64,000 bases of DNA. It comes from Anabaena sp. WA102. GTDB taxonomy: Bacteria > Cyanobacteriota > Cyanobacteriia > Cyanobacteriales > Nostocaceae. The notes beneath the pieces are model-generated. The model was not told where the DNA came from. It made no database searches and saw only the letters and a program-made list of their open reading frames with translations. Shown here piece by piece: positions 34,759 to 44,010 of the stretch. Every line of letters begins with the position of its first letter. The stretch's first letter is position 1. The stretch lies in the NCBI RefSeq assembly GCF_001277295.1, contig NZ_CP011456.1:2666001-2730000 (forward strand), read 5' to 3'. A program made the position numbers and the translations under genes.

Positions 34759-35912
34759 CTTATGCAGAACTGGTTGAAAAAAGAATTTTCTCTCAAGAAG
34801 AAATAACCGTTGAAGAATCTATAAAAGATTTTTGTCAAGACATTTTAACTATTTTACAAGAACCGAAAAATATTACTTTAGAACAAAGAAGTCCATACAA
34901 AAAGTTAGCATTTACTTTTATTAAGATAAATTACTATTCTTTGGCTGGAACTTTTTATTATATTAGCGATAGATATATTCCACAAGACATACTCGATAGA
35001 ATCCCTGACGAAATACTTTTAAAAATTCGTAATATAAAACCTCAACAACCTAATTCCCCTCCTAAAAATCATAGCGAACCTCCAGTTGATGAATCTCAAA
35101 CTAATGAAAATAGAAGTAAAAAACCTAAAAATAAGCCAATTCCATATACTCAAATTCAACACCAACCAATTAAACATAACCCAATCCAAAATGAATATAA
35201 TACACAGGCTTTCATTTTATTTGTGCTTTTTTTAGCAGGTTCTATTCTGTTAAAACTTTGGAAAAGTTTTCTTCTTCCTCCTCAAATATTGTTATTATTT
35301 GTTAGCATTATATATGCTATTTTGAGTGTAATAGTTATTCACCTTACGATAGATAATTTTTTTAATAGAAGAAATCATCATTTTAAACATACCAATCGCA
35401 TTATTGGAATTTCTTTAGCAATTTTCTATATATTGGTATTTGTTTCAATAATATGGAAAATAGATAAAATTCCAACATCTATAAATCTTTTTGGCGAAAA
35501 TAATCAAACTCAGTTAGCTAGACAAGATACAAGAAATGGAGAAACCCGAAATAATATTCCAGGTGAAAACAGAAATATTTCTCATGCTTCTCCTTCAAAT
35601 AATATTAACTGTCCAAAAGATGCGCTAATTACTTTTCAAGCATTTAAAGATTGCAATAAAAATGAATCTAATAAAGCAAAATTAGAGGAAGAATTAAAGA
35701 CTCAGTATGTGTTATCATTACCTGATGATACAATTGCTGGAAACTTAATAAAATATTATCTAGATAGTAAAAATAACGACCAATTCCAAAACAGAAAACG
35801 TGACATAGAGAAATGTCAAAGAGATAACCCTATGACAGATACAGGTAATAATGACAAAAGAGTTGACTGCATAAAACGTACAATAAACAAATCTAAACAA
35901 CCGAAAAAATGA
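34756..35912 (+). CDS. C-terminal membrane part of the frameshifted gene
   Basis: From the T-run at 34752-34755 the -1 frame is open and protein-like (LTYAELVEKRIFSQEEITVE...) for over 380 codons; joined to the previous frame the product would be about 810 residues. There is no plausible start before a TTG at 34941, which sits inside evidently coding sequence. After a Pro/Asn-rich linker come three membrane spans (AFILFVLFLAGSILLKLW; ILLLFVSIIYAILSVIVIHL; IIGISLAIFYILVFVSIIW), then an Asn-rich, probably extracytoplasmic or cytoplasmic tail with paired cysteines. Family unknown. Confidence 0.6.
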
Positions 35913-35970
35913 TAATCCAGTATACACCGATAATTTTAATATAGATATTTCATTTCTACATCACCAACCC

Positions 35971-37071
35971 ATGAATAACCTCTCAATTAGAGCCATTTTT
36001 TACGCACTATGCGGCATAGTTTCCGCCCTGCTAGGCTGGAGTATCAGTCAAATTTTATGGCAAGAAATAGGCACTTTCTTGATGCTATTTGTACCCAAAG
36101 AATTTAGCATTCCTCCCTACATAATCTTATTAATTATTGTCACTCCTTGTATTACAAGTGGCATGATCATAGCAGAAACTTTCATGAGTAACCCTACTCG
36201 TTATAAAGCTAATTGGCGATTCTTGACTCGGACATTTTTTAAAAAAGTGTTTATAGTCGGTGCATTAATAGGTTTATTTCTTGGTATTTTAAACTGGACG
36301 CTATTACAAAGTAACTGGTCAGGTGGTTCAGTCAGAATCATTTCTTGGATCATTATTGGTGCATTTGCCGGTTTAGCTGAAAGTATTAGTTGGAGTTGGC
36401 GAAGTATTGAAGGAACAGGAAATAGGGTCATTCAACGTATTCTGCAAAGTACAGGTCTTGGTGCTGGTTCAGGATTATTAGCAGCCAGTTTTTGCGAAAG
36501 TGTAAATATAGCATTAGGTCAATATCAAGAAGCCTTTGGTTTCTTTTTATTTGGTGGTTTATTAGGTTTATCTTTATGCTTTGCAGCCAAACCCAGTTAT
36601 CAAGTAGCATTGAGAGCAGGAACAGGATTTGAAGCCACAAAAAAACGCACTAGAAAATCAACCACTCAATTACAAGTTAATAATAATGCTCCCACACAAA
36701 TACTCCGACCAACATTAAATAATCAATCGCTCAAATATATTCCTGATAATGATTACAAACATATTGAGGAAGGAGTTTCAATTCAATTACCAGGAAAAAG
36801 CAAGAACCCCATAATCATTGGTTCTGGGGATACAGCAGATATTTATATCCCTCATTTACCAGAAGAATGTGCATCTTTAGAGATAAATTCTGATAATGTA
36901 ATTATTCGTTGTTTAGCAGAAAAATCTGTGAAACTTCAACAAAAATTTCTACCGGAAAATCAAAAAAACACCCTCAAACATAATCAAATTTTGACACTTT
37001 ATCATGAAAACAATGAAGAGAAATTCTACAGATTCATTTTCTATAACCGCTTACTTGACCCCCAAGCTTAA
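35971..37071 (+). CDS. membrane protein with FHA-like C-terminus
   Basis: 366 residues. Five or six spans in the first 215 residues, with glycine-rich loops (LGAGSGLLAA, LFGGLLGLSLC). After a basic linker the last 90 residues resemble an FHA phosphopeptide-binding domain: IIIGSGDTADIYIPHLPEEC, ASLEINSDNVIIRCL, LKHNQILTLY. The usual Ser-x-x-His of FHA is not obvious, so binding to phospho-Thr is uncertain. Overlaps the vWA gene by 68 bp in another frame. Confidence 0.7.
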   Translation: MNNLSIRAIFYALCGIVSALLGWSISQILWQEIGTFLMLFVPKEFSIPPYIILLIIVTPCITSGMIIAETFMSNPTRYKANWRFLTRTFFKKVFIVGALIGLFLGILNWTLLQSNWSGGSVRIISWIIIGAFAGLAESISWSWRSIEGTGNRVIQRILQSTGLGAGSGLLAASFCESVNIALGQYQEAFGFFLFGGLLGLSLCFAAKPSYQVALRAGTGFEATKKRTRKSTTQLQVNNNAPTQILRPTLNNQSLKYIPDNDYKHIEEGVSIQLPGKSKNPIIIGSGDTADIYIPHLPEECASLEINSDNVIIRCLAEKSVKLQQKFLPENQKNTLKHNQILTLYHENNEEKFYRFIFYNRLLDPQA

Positions 37072-38404
37072 ATTAGGAATTGTTACTCTTTTATTAGGCT
37101 TTTTACCATTACCTGTTTTTGCTAATTCCAAAATTGAAGTATCTCCCCGTCCTACGGATGCTGATATTGTCACCTTAAAAGTTAAAGTTGTTAATGATAA
37201 CAATATTCCTATTGAGGGATTACAAAAATCTGAATTCAAATTACAAACTGCCAGAATTATCGCCAAAAGTCAAGATACTCCTATTAATCTTGACTTCTCA
37301 GAAGTGACAAAATTTAGATTAATTCCACCGGGAGAACAATTAACATCAGATCCTGCTTATGTCGTCATTCTTTTAGATATGAGTGGAAGCATGAGAAAAA
37401 AAGATGCTAGTGGAGTCAAAAAAATAGATGGTGCTATTCTGGCTATTCAAGGATTTATTAAATTAGTCCGCGAGAAAAATTTACCTGTACATATTTCCTT
37501 AGTACCATTTGGAGAATCACAAATTGCTAAAGATAATTATGAGGTTAACCAAGAAATTATTGCTAAAAATTTCCTTCCAGCAAATTCACCAGATTTAGAT
37601 AAAAGAGTATCTGATTTAGCATCTTCTCCCACTAACGCTGGGACTAATTTATATGATCCTTTAAAGGAAGCTGTACAGTATTTAGGTGATAACTCCGAAG
37701 AATTGACAAGACAAGCAAATAGTAGCAATGATTTGAGAAAAGATGAACCACAAATTCCGCCTAAATTAGCTGTAATGTTATTATCTGATGGTTATCACAA
37801 CAGTAAACGCAAAACAGAAGATCAACAATTTACTAATTTAGAAAAAGTCTTTAAAAAATATCCGACAGTCAGAGTTTACACTTTAGGTTATGGAGAGTCT
37901 TTAAAACAGTTAAGAGATCGTGCTAATAACTGCAATATTCCTAATAGTTGGTTAGAAAAAAAACAAGCAGTTGATTTAATTCAATCGTGTAAACTTCCCT
38001 CTGGTGACATATTCAACTATATCGTTGATCAACCAAGATTAAAACAAATTGCTGAATTAACAGGAGGTATTAGTAAATTTCCGCAAGATGTAAATGAAGC
38101 TGTTAACAGTTTAGAAACCTTTTTTAAAGCATTACGAGAATATGAATTACAATATATTCAACCAAATGCAGCACCAGCAGAAGAATATCAAGTGCAAGTT
38201 AGTGTTAATTCCTCTAAAAGAGAACTAAATATTAATGCTGAACCTGTTAAGATCAGAATGCCAAATATATCTTTTTATAAATTACCTTTGATCCCAGATC
38301 GGTTATTTATATTAATATTAACTTTAGGTATTTTAGGAGGTGGTATCTTCTGGTTTAAACGTTGGAGTCAACAACTTAAAACAGAAGCTGATCGATGGAT
38401 TTAG
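37004..38404 (+). CDS. membrane-anchored vWA domain protein
   Basis: 466 residues. Signal sequence LKLGIVTLLLGFLPLPVFA, an N-terminal beta domain (VSPRPTDADIVTLKVKVV), then a von Willebrand A domain with the MIDAS motif VVILLDMSGSM (D-x-S-x-S), TNAGTNLYDP for the third metal loop and VMLLSDG for the fourth. One membrane helix near the end (LFILILTLGILGGGIFW) fixes it to the membrane with the vWA outside. vWA domains assemble complexes through metal-bound contacts and are frequent partners of AAA+ ATPases, one of which is encoded 1.5 kb downstream. Confidence 0.87.
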   Translation: MKTMKRNSTDSFSITAYLTPKLKLGIVTLLLGFLPLPVFANSKIEVSPRPTDADIVTLKVKVVNDNNIPIEGLQKSEFKLQTARIIAKSQDTPINLDFSEVTKFRLIPPGEQLTSDPAYVVILLDMSGSMRKKDASGVKKIDGAILAIQGFIKLVREKNLPVHISLVPFGESQIAKDNYEVNQEIIAKNFLPANSPDLDKRVSDLASSPTNAGTNLYDPLKEAVQYLGDNSEELTRQANSSNDLRKDEPQIPPKLAVMLLSDGYHNSKRKTEDQQFTNLEKVFKKYPTVRVYTLGYGESLKQLRDRANNCNIPNSWLEKKQAVDLIQSCKLPSGDIFNYIVDQPRLKQIAELTGGISKFPQDVNEAVNSLETFFKALREYELQYIQPNAAPAEEYQVQVSVNSSKRELNINAEPVKIRMPNISFYKLPLIPDRLFILILTLGILGGGIFWFKRWSQQLKTEADRWI

Positions 38405-38406
38405 TC

Positions 38407-38441
38407 AAAAAAGTCCCCCACTTCTCTAAGAAGTCGGGGAC
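38407..38441 (-). terminator. rho-independent terminator on the minus strand
   Basis: Hairpin GTCCCCGACTTC/GAAGTGGGGGAC (38413-38441), followed in leftward reading by six T. It ends the DUF4351 gene and faces the vWA gene. Related palindrome at 59125-59157. Confidence 0.75.
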
Positions 38442-38476
38442 CTGAAGGATATGAATAAATAACCTACAAAAATGGG

Positions 38477-39415
38477 TTATTTAATGGGGAATTTAGCTAA
38501 TAATTCTTCACGGGACAACTGAGATAAGTTGAGGAATAAATCAGTTCTCTCTGTGAGAGAAAGTTCCATAATAGAAGTAACAACAGCTAATAATTGCTCA
38601 TCTAAATTACCAAAACGTGCTGTTAGTAAACTTCCTACTATTAACCGTAATTCTTCTTGTCTTCCCGTTTGTAGTCCCGTTTGCAGTCCTGTTTCTAGTC
38701 CCATTTGCAGTCCCTCTTGTCGCCATTCTTCGCGTTGTTTGAGATATGCTGGTGATAAAGTCATAATCAACTCCCTATCTTCATCGTTGATATTAGTGTT
38801 AATCTCTATATTTTTACGCCAAGATGCTAAAATTTCCAGTAGATAATTACGCTGGTTTTCTGTGGAAACTGTGATCAGTTCTTGTACTGCTTGTTTTTGG
38901 GTTTCCCCATTACCTAACACCCTTAACCATAGTGTATCCTGATTTTTGGGTAATTGGTTAATTGCTACAATTGCGGTTTTCTGCGATTCTCCTAGAAAAT
39001 AAACTCCTGTTTCCCAATCATCTTTGAGTGTAGCTCTAAATCCATCTAATTTATTTTTTGAGCAAGTTGGTGTTAAAATCCATAAAAGGGGGAACTCGTT
39101 TTCCATTATCCGACGATCTTCTCTTTTTGCTTGTCGAAACAATTCTTCATGAAGGCTGTATAATTTTGACATACAACTTCTAATTGTCATTTCATTGGGA
39201 GGATTACGAAAAGGTTCAAATAGACAGCTTGTAACTGCCATTTTCGCTAATAATCCTAAATCGGAAGTTACAGGTTTTGATTGATTGGGAACAAACCAAA
39301 TATCTATTTCCCTAACTTCGCTTTTTACGTCTTTACCAATATCTACTTGACCTAAAGGTTTTAATAATTCCTCTAGATATTCTTTCGCAAATTGGTCATG
39401 GGCTTCTCTCGTCAT
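38477..39415 (-). CDS. Rpn/PD-(D/E)XK-type protein with DUF4351 tail
   Basis: 312 residues. The N-terminal part has the nuclease-like VREIDIWFVP strand of the Rpn/transposase_31 group of PD-(D/E)XK proteins. Near residue 235 is a run of QxGLETGLQTG repeats, then the DUF4351 region (LIVGSLLTARFGNLDEQL). Such genes are multicopy in filamentous cyanobacteria and behave as selfish or recombination-promoting elements. It is on the opposite strand inside the cluster, with its own terminator, so it is probably a later arrival. Confidence 0.85.
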   Translation of the reverse strand: MTREAHDQFAKEYLEELLKPLGQVDIGKDVKSEVREIDIWFVPNQSKPVTSDLGLLAKMAVTSCLFEPFRNPPNEMTIRSCMSKLYSLHEELFRQAKREDRRIMENEFPLLWILTPTCSKNKLDGFRATLKDDWETGVYFLGESQKTAIVAINQLPKNQDTLWLRVLGNGETQKQAVQELITVSTENQRNYLLEILASWRKNIEINTNINDEDRELIMTLSPAYLKQREEWRQEGLQMGLETGLQTGLQTGRQEELRLIVGSLLTARFGNLDEQLLAVVTSIMELSLTERTDLFLNLSQLSREELLAKFPIK

Positions 39416-39445
39416 ACAAAATCCATAATTAATAATAGTGTTTTC

Positions 39446-39940
39446 ATGATGTCTGAATATACGTTAGTTGCCAGAATAGCACAAGCAGGAAATAAGGAAA
39501 TTAGTTATTCTATTAATTTGAGTACATTATATGAAAGTTATCCTGAAGATTATTTTCGCCAAGAAAATCATCGTTTTCTGATTAGTCAAACTATTGAACA
39601 ACAATCAGCTAGAATGTTAACTTCTGAAAATTTAACTGCGATCATTTCTAATTGGATTGCAGATATTAAAATTGGTCGTCATCGTACTATTGTAACGTTA
39701 GATTTACCTCTTGATGCTTCTGTTCCTATCCAACCTGTAATTCCCATCAATAATCCTGGAAATAACCCTATTGTTGCTCCTGCTAAGAAACCTCTCCGTC
39801 CAGTAGTAACTCCAACTTCCGAAATAAAAACTGCAAATATCTCTACCAATAAAGTTGAAAATTCTCCTAATAATAACACAGAAAAAATACAAGAACCAGT
39901 TACAGATATTCGGACTGATACTAATAAAGCTGATTTTTAA
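39446..39940 (+). CDS. small unknown protein of cluster with Pro/Asn-rich tail
   Basis: About 164 residues from ATG 39446 (or 39449). An in-frame ATG at 39392 would overlap the divergent DUF4351 gene start and is less likely. The N-terminal 90 residues form a mixed domain (MMSEYTLVARIAQAGNKEIS; FLISQTIEQQSARMLTSENL), followed by a low-complexity proline/asparagine tail. No membrane span. It lies 14 bp before the AAA+ ATPase gene and is probably its adaptor. Family not recognised. Confidence 0.65.
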   Translation: MMSEYTLVARIAQAGNKEISYSINLSTLYESYPEDYFRQENHRFLISQTIEQQSARMLTSENLTAIISNWIADIKIGRHRTIVTLDLPLDASVPIQPVIPINNPGNNPIVAPAKKPLRPVVTPTSEIKTANISTNKVENSPNNNTEKIQEPVTDIRTDTNKADF

Positions 39941-39954
39941 GGAAGTTAAAAAAT

Positions 39955-41589
39955 ATGAAACCCGAATTACCTTATCCTAAATGTCAGCAAGAATTACAGG
40001 ATTTATTAAAATCTCGTTATCCGTTAATCTTTTTGAGATCATCAGAAGAAAATCGCGCTATTCGTTGTACAATAGATGCCCATTTAGCAATTTTGAATAA
40101 TGCAGATATTCAAGATGGAGAATTAGCACAATGGAATAGCACAGAAGGTTTTAAACAAAGACTAGAAACTACTGGTTCTGTAAATCAAGCACAATGGCAA
40201 AGATTAGGTAATGCTATTGATATAAATGGTAATCCAATTTTACAATCTTTAGATATTCTGCAACATCGTTTACAAGATCAAGTTAGTAAAAATCTCCAAC
40301 GACAACACACCTATTTATTGCCAGATTGGTCTGTTTTATTGCGCCCTGATGATCATTTAATGGCTCGGAAATTGAAAGAATTAATATTAGTAATAGACCA
40401 AAAAAGACCTTTGGTAAGAATGTCTTTAATTATCATTGGTTCAGATTGGACTATTCCGACTATTTTGCGAAATATGGTACATATTATAGATCTACCTTTA
40501 CCTGTGGAAGCAGAACTTTATGAAGATGTTTTTAGTGTGGCTGTAGAAAAATATGGTTTAACAGAATCAGATGCTGGAAGATTAGCAGAACAAGCTCAAG
40601 GAATGCCTTTACAAGCGGCAATTCAGGCTGCTAAATTATCAACATCTCGAAATTTATGGACAGATCCAGAAGCGGCTGGACAGTTATTATTAGAAGCCAA
40701 AAAACAGGAACTTAGAAAAACTGGAGTTTTAGAATATTATGCTCCCTCTGGTCAAGGTTTGAGAGATGTGGGAGGATTAACTAAAGTTAAAGAATGGATA
40801 TATAGCCGTGAGTGTTGGTTTGCTCAAGACGGACAACCAGAATTACGTCCTCGTGCTATTTTACTCGAAGGGTTCCCTGGTTGTGGAAAAACTTTTATTG
40901 CCAGAGCGATCGCACAAGAATGGCACGTACCCCAGATTAATTTTGAAATTGCTCGGTTACAATCGCGCTGGGTAGGAGAATCGGAAAGCAACACTTTCCA
41001 AGCGCTTAGAGCCATCGAAGCCTCAGCCCCAAATATCCTATTTATGGATGAAATCGAAAAGGCTTTTGCCGGTGTGGGAGGTGATAGTTCAGGAATTAGT
41101 ACCAGACAGTTTGGGACATTTTTATCCTGGTTAAATGATCACGAATATCCAATTTTTTTCATCGCCACTTCTAATGATAGAGAAAAATTACCACCGGAAT
41201 TGTTTCGCGCAGGCCGTTTTGATGAAATTTTTATAGTTATGCCTCCCAATACTGAGGAAAGATATCAAATTTTGCAAAAACGCACTACCGCTTATAAATT
41301 ACCACCAACTCCACCTTCTATATTAGAATATCTTGTTGAAAAAACCGCCGGTTATTCCGGTGCAGAATTAGATAAATTGGTCAGAGAAGCTATTTATTTA
41401 GCTGAATATGGACACTTACCAACAAAGACTCATTGGGAAAATGCTTTATTACAAATTAGTCCCCAATATCGGACTCCCAATATGCAGCAACTATTGCGAA
41501 AATATTTAAAATTAATAGAAGGTGGTGGTGGTAAACCTGCATCAGAATTAGAAATAGGTTTTTTAGAAAATCTGATTATTCCCGTCTAG
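39955..41589 (+). CDS. AAA+ ATPase, Ycf46-like
   Basis: 544 residues. The N-terminal domain opens like Ycf46 proteins (ELQDLLKSRYPLIFLRSSEE) and the AAA+ module lies at about 275-480: Walker A LLEGFPGCGKTFIARAIA, Walker B NILFMDEIEKAFAG, sensor 1 FFIATSND, arginine finger ELFRAGRFDEIF. A helical lid follows (YSGAELDKLVREAIYL). Ycf46 relatives occur in photosynthetic organisms with ill-defined roles in carbon uptake or remodelling. Here the clustering with vWA and GTPase genes suggests it drives that system. Confidence 0.88.
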   Translation: MKPELPYPKCQQELQDLLKSRYPLIFLRSSEENRAIRCTIDAHLAILNNADIQDGELAQWNSTEGFKQRLETTGSVNQAQWQRLGNAIDINGNPILQSLDILQHRLQDQVSKNLQRQHTYLLPDWSVLLRPDDHLMARKLKELILVIDQKRPLVRMSLIIIGSDWTIPTILRNMVHIIDLPLPVEAELYEDVFSVAVEKYGLTESDAGRLAEQAQGMPLQAAIQAAKLSTSRNLWTDPEAAGQLLLEAKKQELRKTGVLEYYAPSGQGLRDVGGLTKVKEWIYSRECWFAQDGQPELRPRAILLEGFPGCGKTFIARAIAQEWHVPQINFEIARLQSRWVGESESNTFQALRAIEASAPNILFMDEIEKAFAGVGGDSSGISTRQFGTFLSWLNDHEYPIFFIATSNDREKLPPELFRAGRFDEIFIVMPPNTEERYQILQKRTTAYKLPPTPPSILEYLVEKTAGYSGAELDKLVREAIYLAEYGHLPTKTHWENALLQISPQYRTPNMQQLLRKYLKLIEGGGGKPASELEIGFLENLIIPV

Positions 41590-41630
41590 TTTTGTTTGTA
41601 ATTTTGTCTAAATCTCCAAATCTTTAATTA

Positions 41631-42839
41631 TCAATTTTTGATTCCTATCCATTGGGTAACAGGGGACATTGATTTCCAACCCAGAAATTTACCAATAGGT
41701 TCTGCGCGTTGAATAGTAATGCGGGTAAAGTTTCCGCCCACTTTTTCATGCCATTGATATAATCTTTGTTCACCTTCTAAAGTAACAACATTAACTACCA
41801 TTCTGCCCCCAGGAAGTAACACATTCCAGCAATTTTCTAATATTTCTGGTGCTGTGACACCACCACCGATAAAAATAGCGTTTGGTGTGGGTAAATTGGG
41901 GATAACTTCTAAAGCTTTACCTGCCATAATTTGTAAATTTGGTGTTCCTAAAGCAGCAGCATTATCAGCTATATAATTTAGTCTAGTGGAATTTTGTTCA
42001 ATAGCGATCGCTCGACATCTTCTATCACTTCGCAGCCATTCTATAGAAATAGAACCACAACCAGCCCCCACATCCCACAGCAACTCGCCCGGTAAAGGTG
42101 CTAAACTTGATAATGTCACCGCCCGGACTTCCCTTTTCGTCAATTGTCCATCATGATGAAAAGCATCATCAGGTAAGCCGGGAAATCTCGATAAACCAAC
42201 TATTCCCCTATCAGCAACACATTCCACCGCAATAGTATTTAAAGAAGCGATATTTTCTTCTTGCCAATTAGCAGCGATATCTGTTATAATGTTTTCATTA
42301 ATATTACCTATTTTTTCTAAAACGGTAATTTGACTATTACCATAACCGCGACTTATCAAAATTTCCGCCACAATAGCTGGAGTATGTTTTCCCTCACTCA
42401 AAATTAATAATTTTGCACCGGGATAAATGTAAGATTGCAGTAAAGAAACCGGACGACCACATAAACTTAAAGTTTCCACCTCCGTTAATGACCATCCTAG
42501 TCGAGAACAAGCCAGACTAAAAGCCGAAGGTGCAGGAATAATTGTAATTTCAGAAATAGGAATATCTTTAAGAATAGTTGCACCCACACCATAACATAGA
42601 GGGTCGCCACTAGCTAAAATACAAACTGCTTCACCACGACGACTGATAATTTCAGTTATGGAAGTTGGAAAAGGTGATTTCCAGGGAATTTTTTCGCTGT
42701 TGTCGTCAGCGGGTAACATGGAAAGATGACGTTCTCCACCAAAGATAATTTTAGCTTTGTCTAAGCAAGAAAGAGCTATGGGACTTAACCCTGCTACACC
42801 ATCCTCACCGATACCGATAATTGATAACCATTTTTTCAT
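41631..42839 (-). CDS. cobL: precorrin-6Y C5,15-methyltransferase (decarboxylating), CbiE-CbiT fusion
   Basis: 402 residues. The N-terminal CbiE tetrapyrrole methylase (LSIIGIGEDGVAGLSP, ILASGDPLCYGVG, IPAPSAFSLACSRLGW) is fused to CbiT (LLWDVGAGCGSISIEWL SAM site, IFIGGG). It methylates C5 and C15 and decarboxylates the acetate chain at C12 during corrin (vitamin B12) synthesis. Convergent with the AAA+ gene, 41 bp apart; no other cobalamin genes adjoin it. Confidence 0.95.
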   Translation of the reverse strand: MKKWLSIIGIGEDGVAGLSPIALSCLDKAKIIFGGERHLSMLPADDNSEKIPWKSPFPTSITEIISRRGEAVCILASGDPLCYGVGATILKDIPISEITIIPAPSAFSLACSRLGWSLTEVETLSLCGRPVSLLQSYIYPGAKLLILSEGKHTPAIVAEILISRGYGNSQITVLEKIGNINENIITDIAANWQEENIASLNTIAVECVADRGIVGLSRFPGLPDDAFHHDGQLTKREVRAVTLSSLAPLPGELLWDVGAGCGSISIEWLRSDRRCRAIAIEQNSTRLNYIADNAAALGTPNLQIMAGKALEVIPNLPTPNAIFIGGGVTAPEILENCWNVLLPGGRMVVNVVTLEGEQRLYQWHEKVGGNFTRITIQRAEPIGKFLGWKSMSPVTQWIGIKN

Positions 42840-43282
42840 AATTCGTGAAGTTGTTTCTTTTGCTGGAATATCGCTTTTATTACCTTACCGTGAGGGGATG
42901 TGAAGTTGGTGCTTTGAGTTGGATAAGAGTTTTTTCTCGCAGAGACGCTAAGACGCAAACAAGAGGGCGGGAGGACTTTTGATGGCTAAGTAAGAGGGTG
43001 TTTAAAAAGTCATGATTGCTGTATCAAATATTTTACCCCTCCCTAACCCTCCCCTTTGTAAGGGGAGGGAACTAGATTTTTATTGTTACCCCCCTTTACA
43101 AAGGGAAAGGGGGTAACAATGTGATGAAAATTACGGGATACCACTTTTCAAACAACCTCTAAGGTGTCAGGTATATTTCTAGTTCTTGAAAATCTAACAC
43201 TTTCATATCTGGGAGCTTGAGAATTTGATCTACAGAAAATGGACAAGGTATTGAATAAATTACCTATTATTGCAAAGTTATT
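42840..43282. other. intergenic region with a MITE
   Basis: Contains the element at 42994-43159 and, at its left, a CGCAGAGACGCTAAGACGCAAA stretch. The rest shows no gene. Confidence 0.55.
42994..43159. mobile_element. MITE with GAGGTTGTTT ends, TAA duplication
   Basis: 166 bp. Left GAGGGTGTTTAAAAAGT; right, inverted, GAGGTTGTTTGAAAAGT (15 of 17 match). TAA on both sides (42991-42993 and 43160-43162). Inside is an inverted pair of C-rich stretches around CCCTCCCCTTTGTAAGGGGAG. Confidence 0.75.
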
Positions 43283-43732
43283 TTATTTTTGGTTACTACT
43301 CCGAATTATCCAATAACTAATGGATAGGGCAAGAATCGCAATCCCCAAACCAATAATTTCTATACCTTCAGTTACTTTTAAATCAAGAATAATAATTTTT
43401 CTAGCAATAGCAATTAAAGAAGTGACAATAACTAATTCAACTTGTAAAACGTGCTTTTTGAGGTAGCCAGTAATATTTTCTAGTATTTCTAAAGCAATTA
43501 AAACATTAAGAAATAAACCGAAAGTTTGAAACAATGTCTTGCTAAAACTACCTTCTTTTGGAGAAAGTATTTCCTGAAAAATAAATATTGCTAAATCACC
43601 AAGGGTGGCAAAAATTACTATTATCATAAAGAGAGATAGTAATTTGGCAACTATTACCTCGACAATTTCGATCAGGTGAATAAAGCTTTTATCACTGGTA
43701 AGTTCTAGAAAATTTTTAATGAATTTTCTCAT
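43283..43732 (-). CDS. PsiE-like membrane protein
   Basis: About 149 residues from the ATG complementary to 43730-43732, which is preceded (minus strand) by AAGGAG at good spacing; a longer frame from 43810 is unlikely. Four hydrophobic segments (IVAKLLSLFMIIVIFATLG; LFLNVLIALEILENITGYL; LVIVTSLIAIARKIIIL; IGLGIAILALSISYWII) fit the phosphate-starvation-inducible PsiE family, function unknown. The spacer 43733-44010 shows nothing else. Confidence 0.75.
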   Translation of the reverse strand: MRKFIKNFLELTSDKSFIHLIEIVEVIVAKLLSLFMIIVIFATLGDLAIFIFQEILSPKEGSFSKTLFQTFGLFLNVLIALEILENITGYLKKHVLQVELVIVTSLIAIARKIIILDLKVTEGIEIIGLGIAILALSISYWIIRSSNQK

Positions 43733-44010
43733 TTGATACTCCTTGATTAAAATTAAATTGGAAATTACGAATATAAAACAAAAATCCTGTAGATAAATCT
43801 CAAGGATCAAAAAGCATAAATATATTTTCTACTTTCACAAACTTGTCAGTTCCAGAAAGTGCTTTTAAAAGTAATAAACCATTACTTAGATTTTAAGATT
43901 AATCATGATCATTCTTGTACAATTTAGGTATCTAAAAATACAATCATAACCATTGATAATTAACAATAGATGAAGTAGTAAATCCCCAATTCGGGAATAT
44001 AGTTAAAAGC

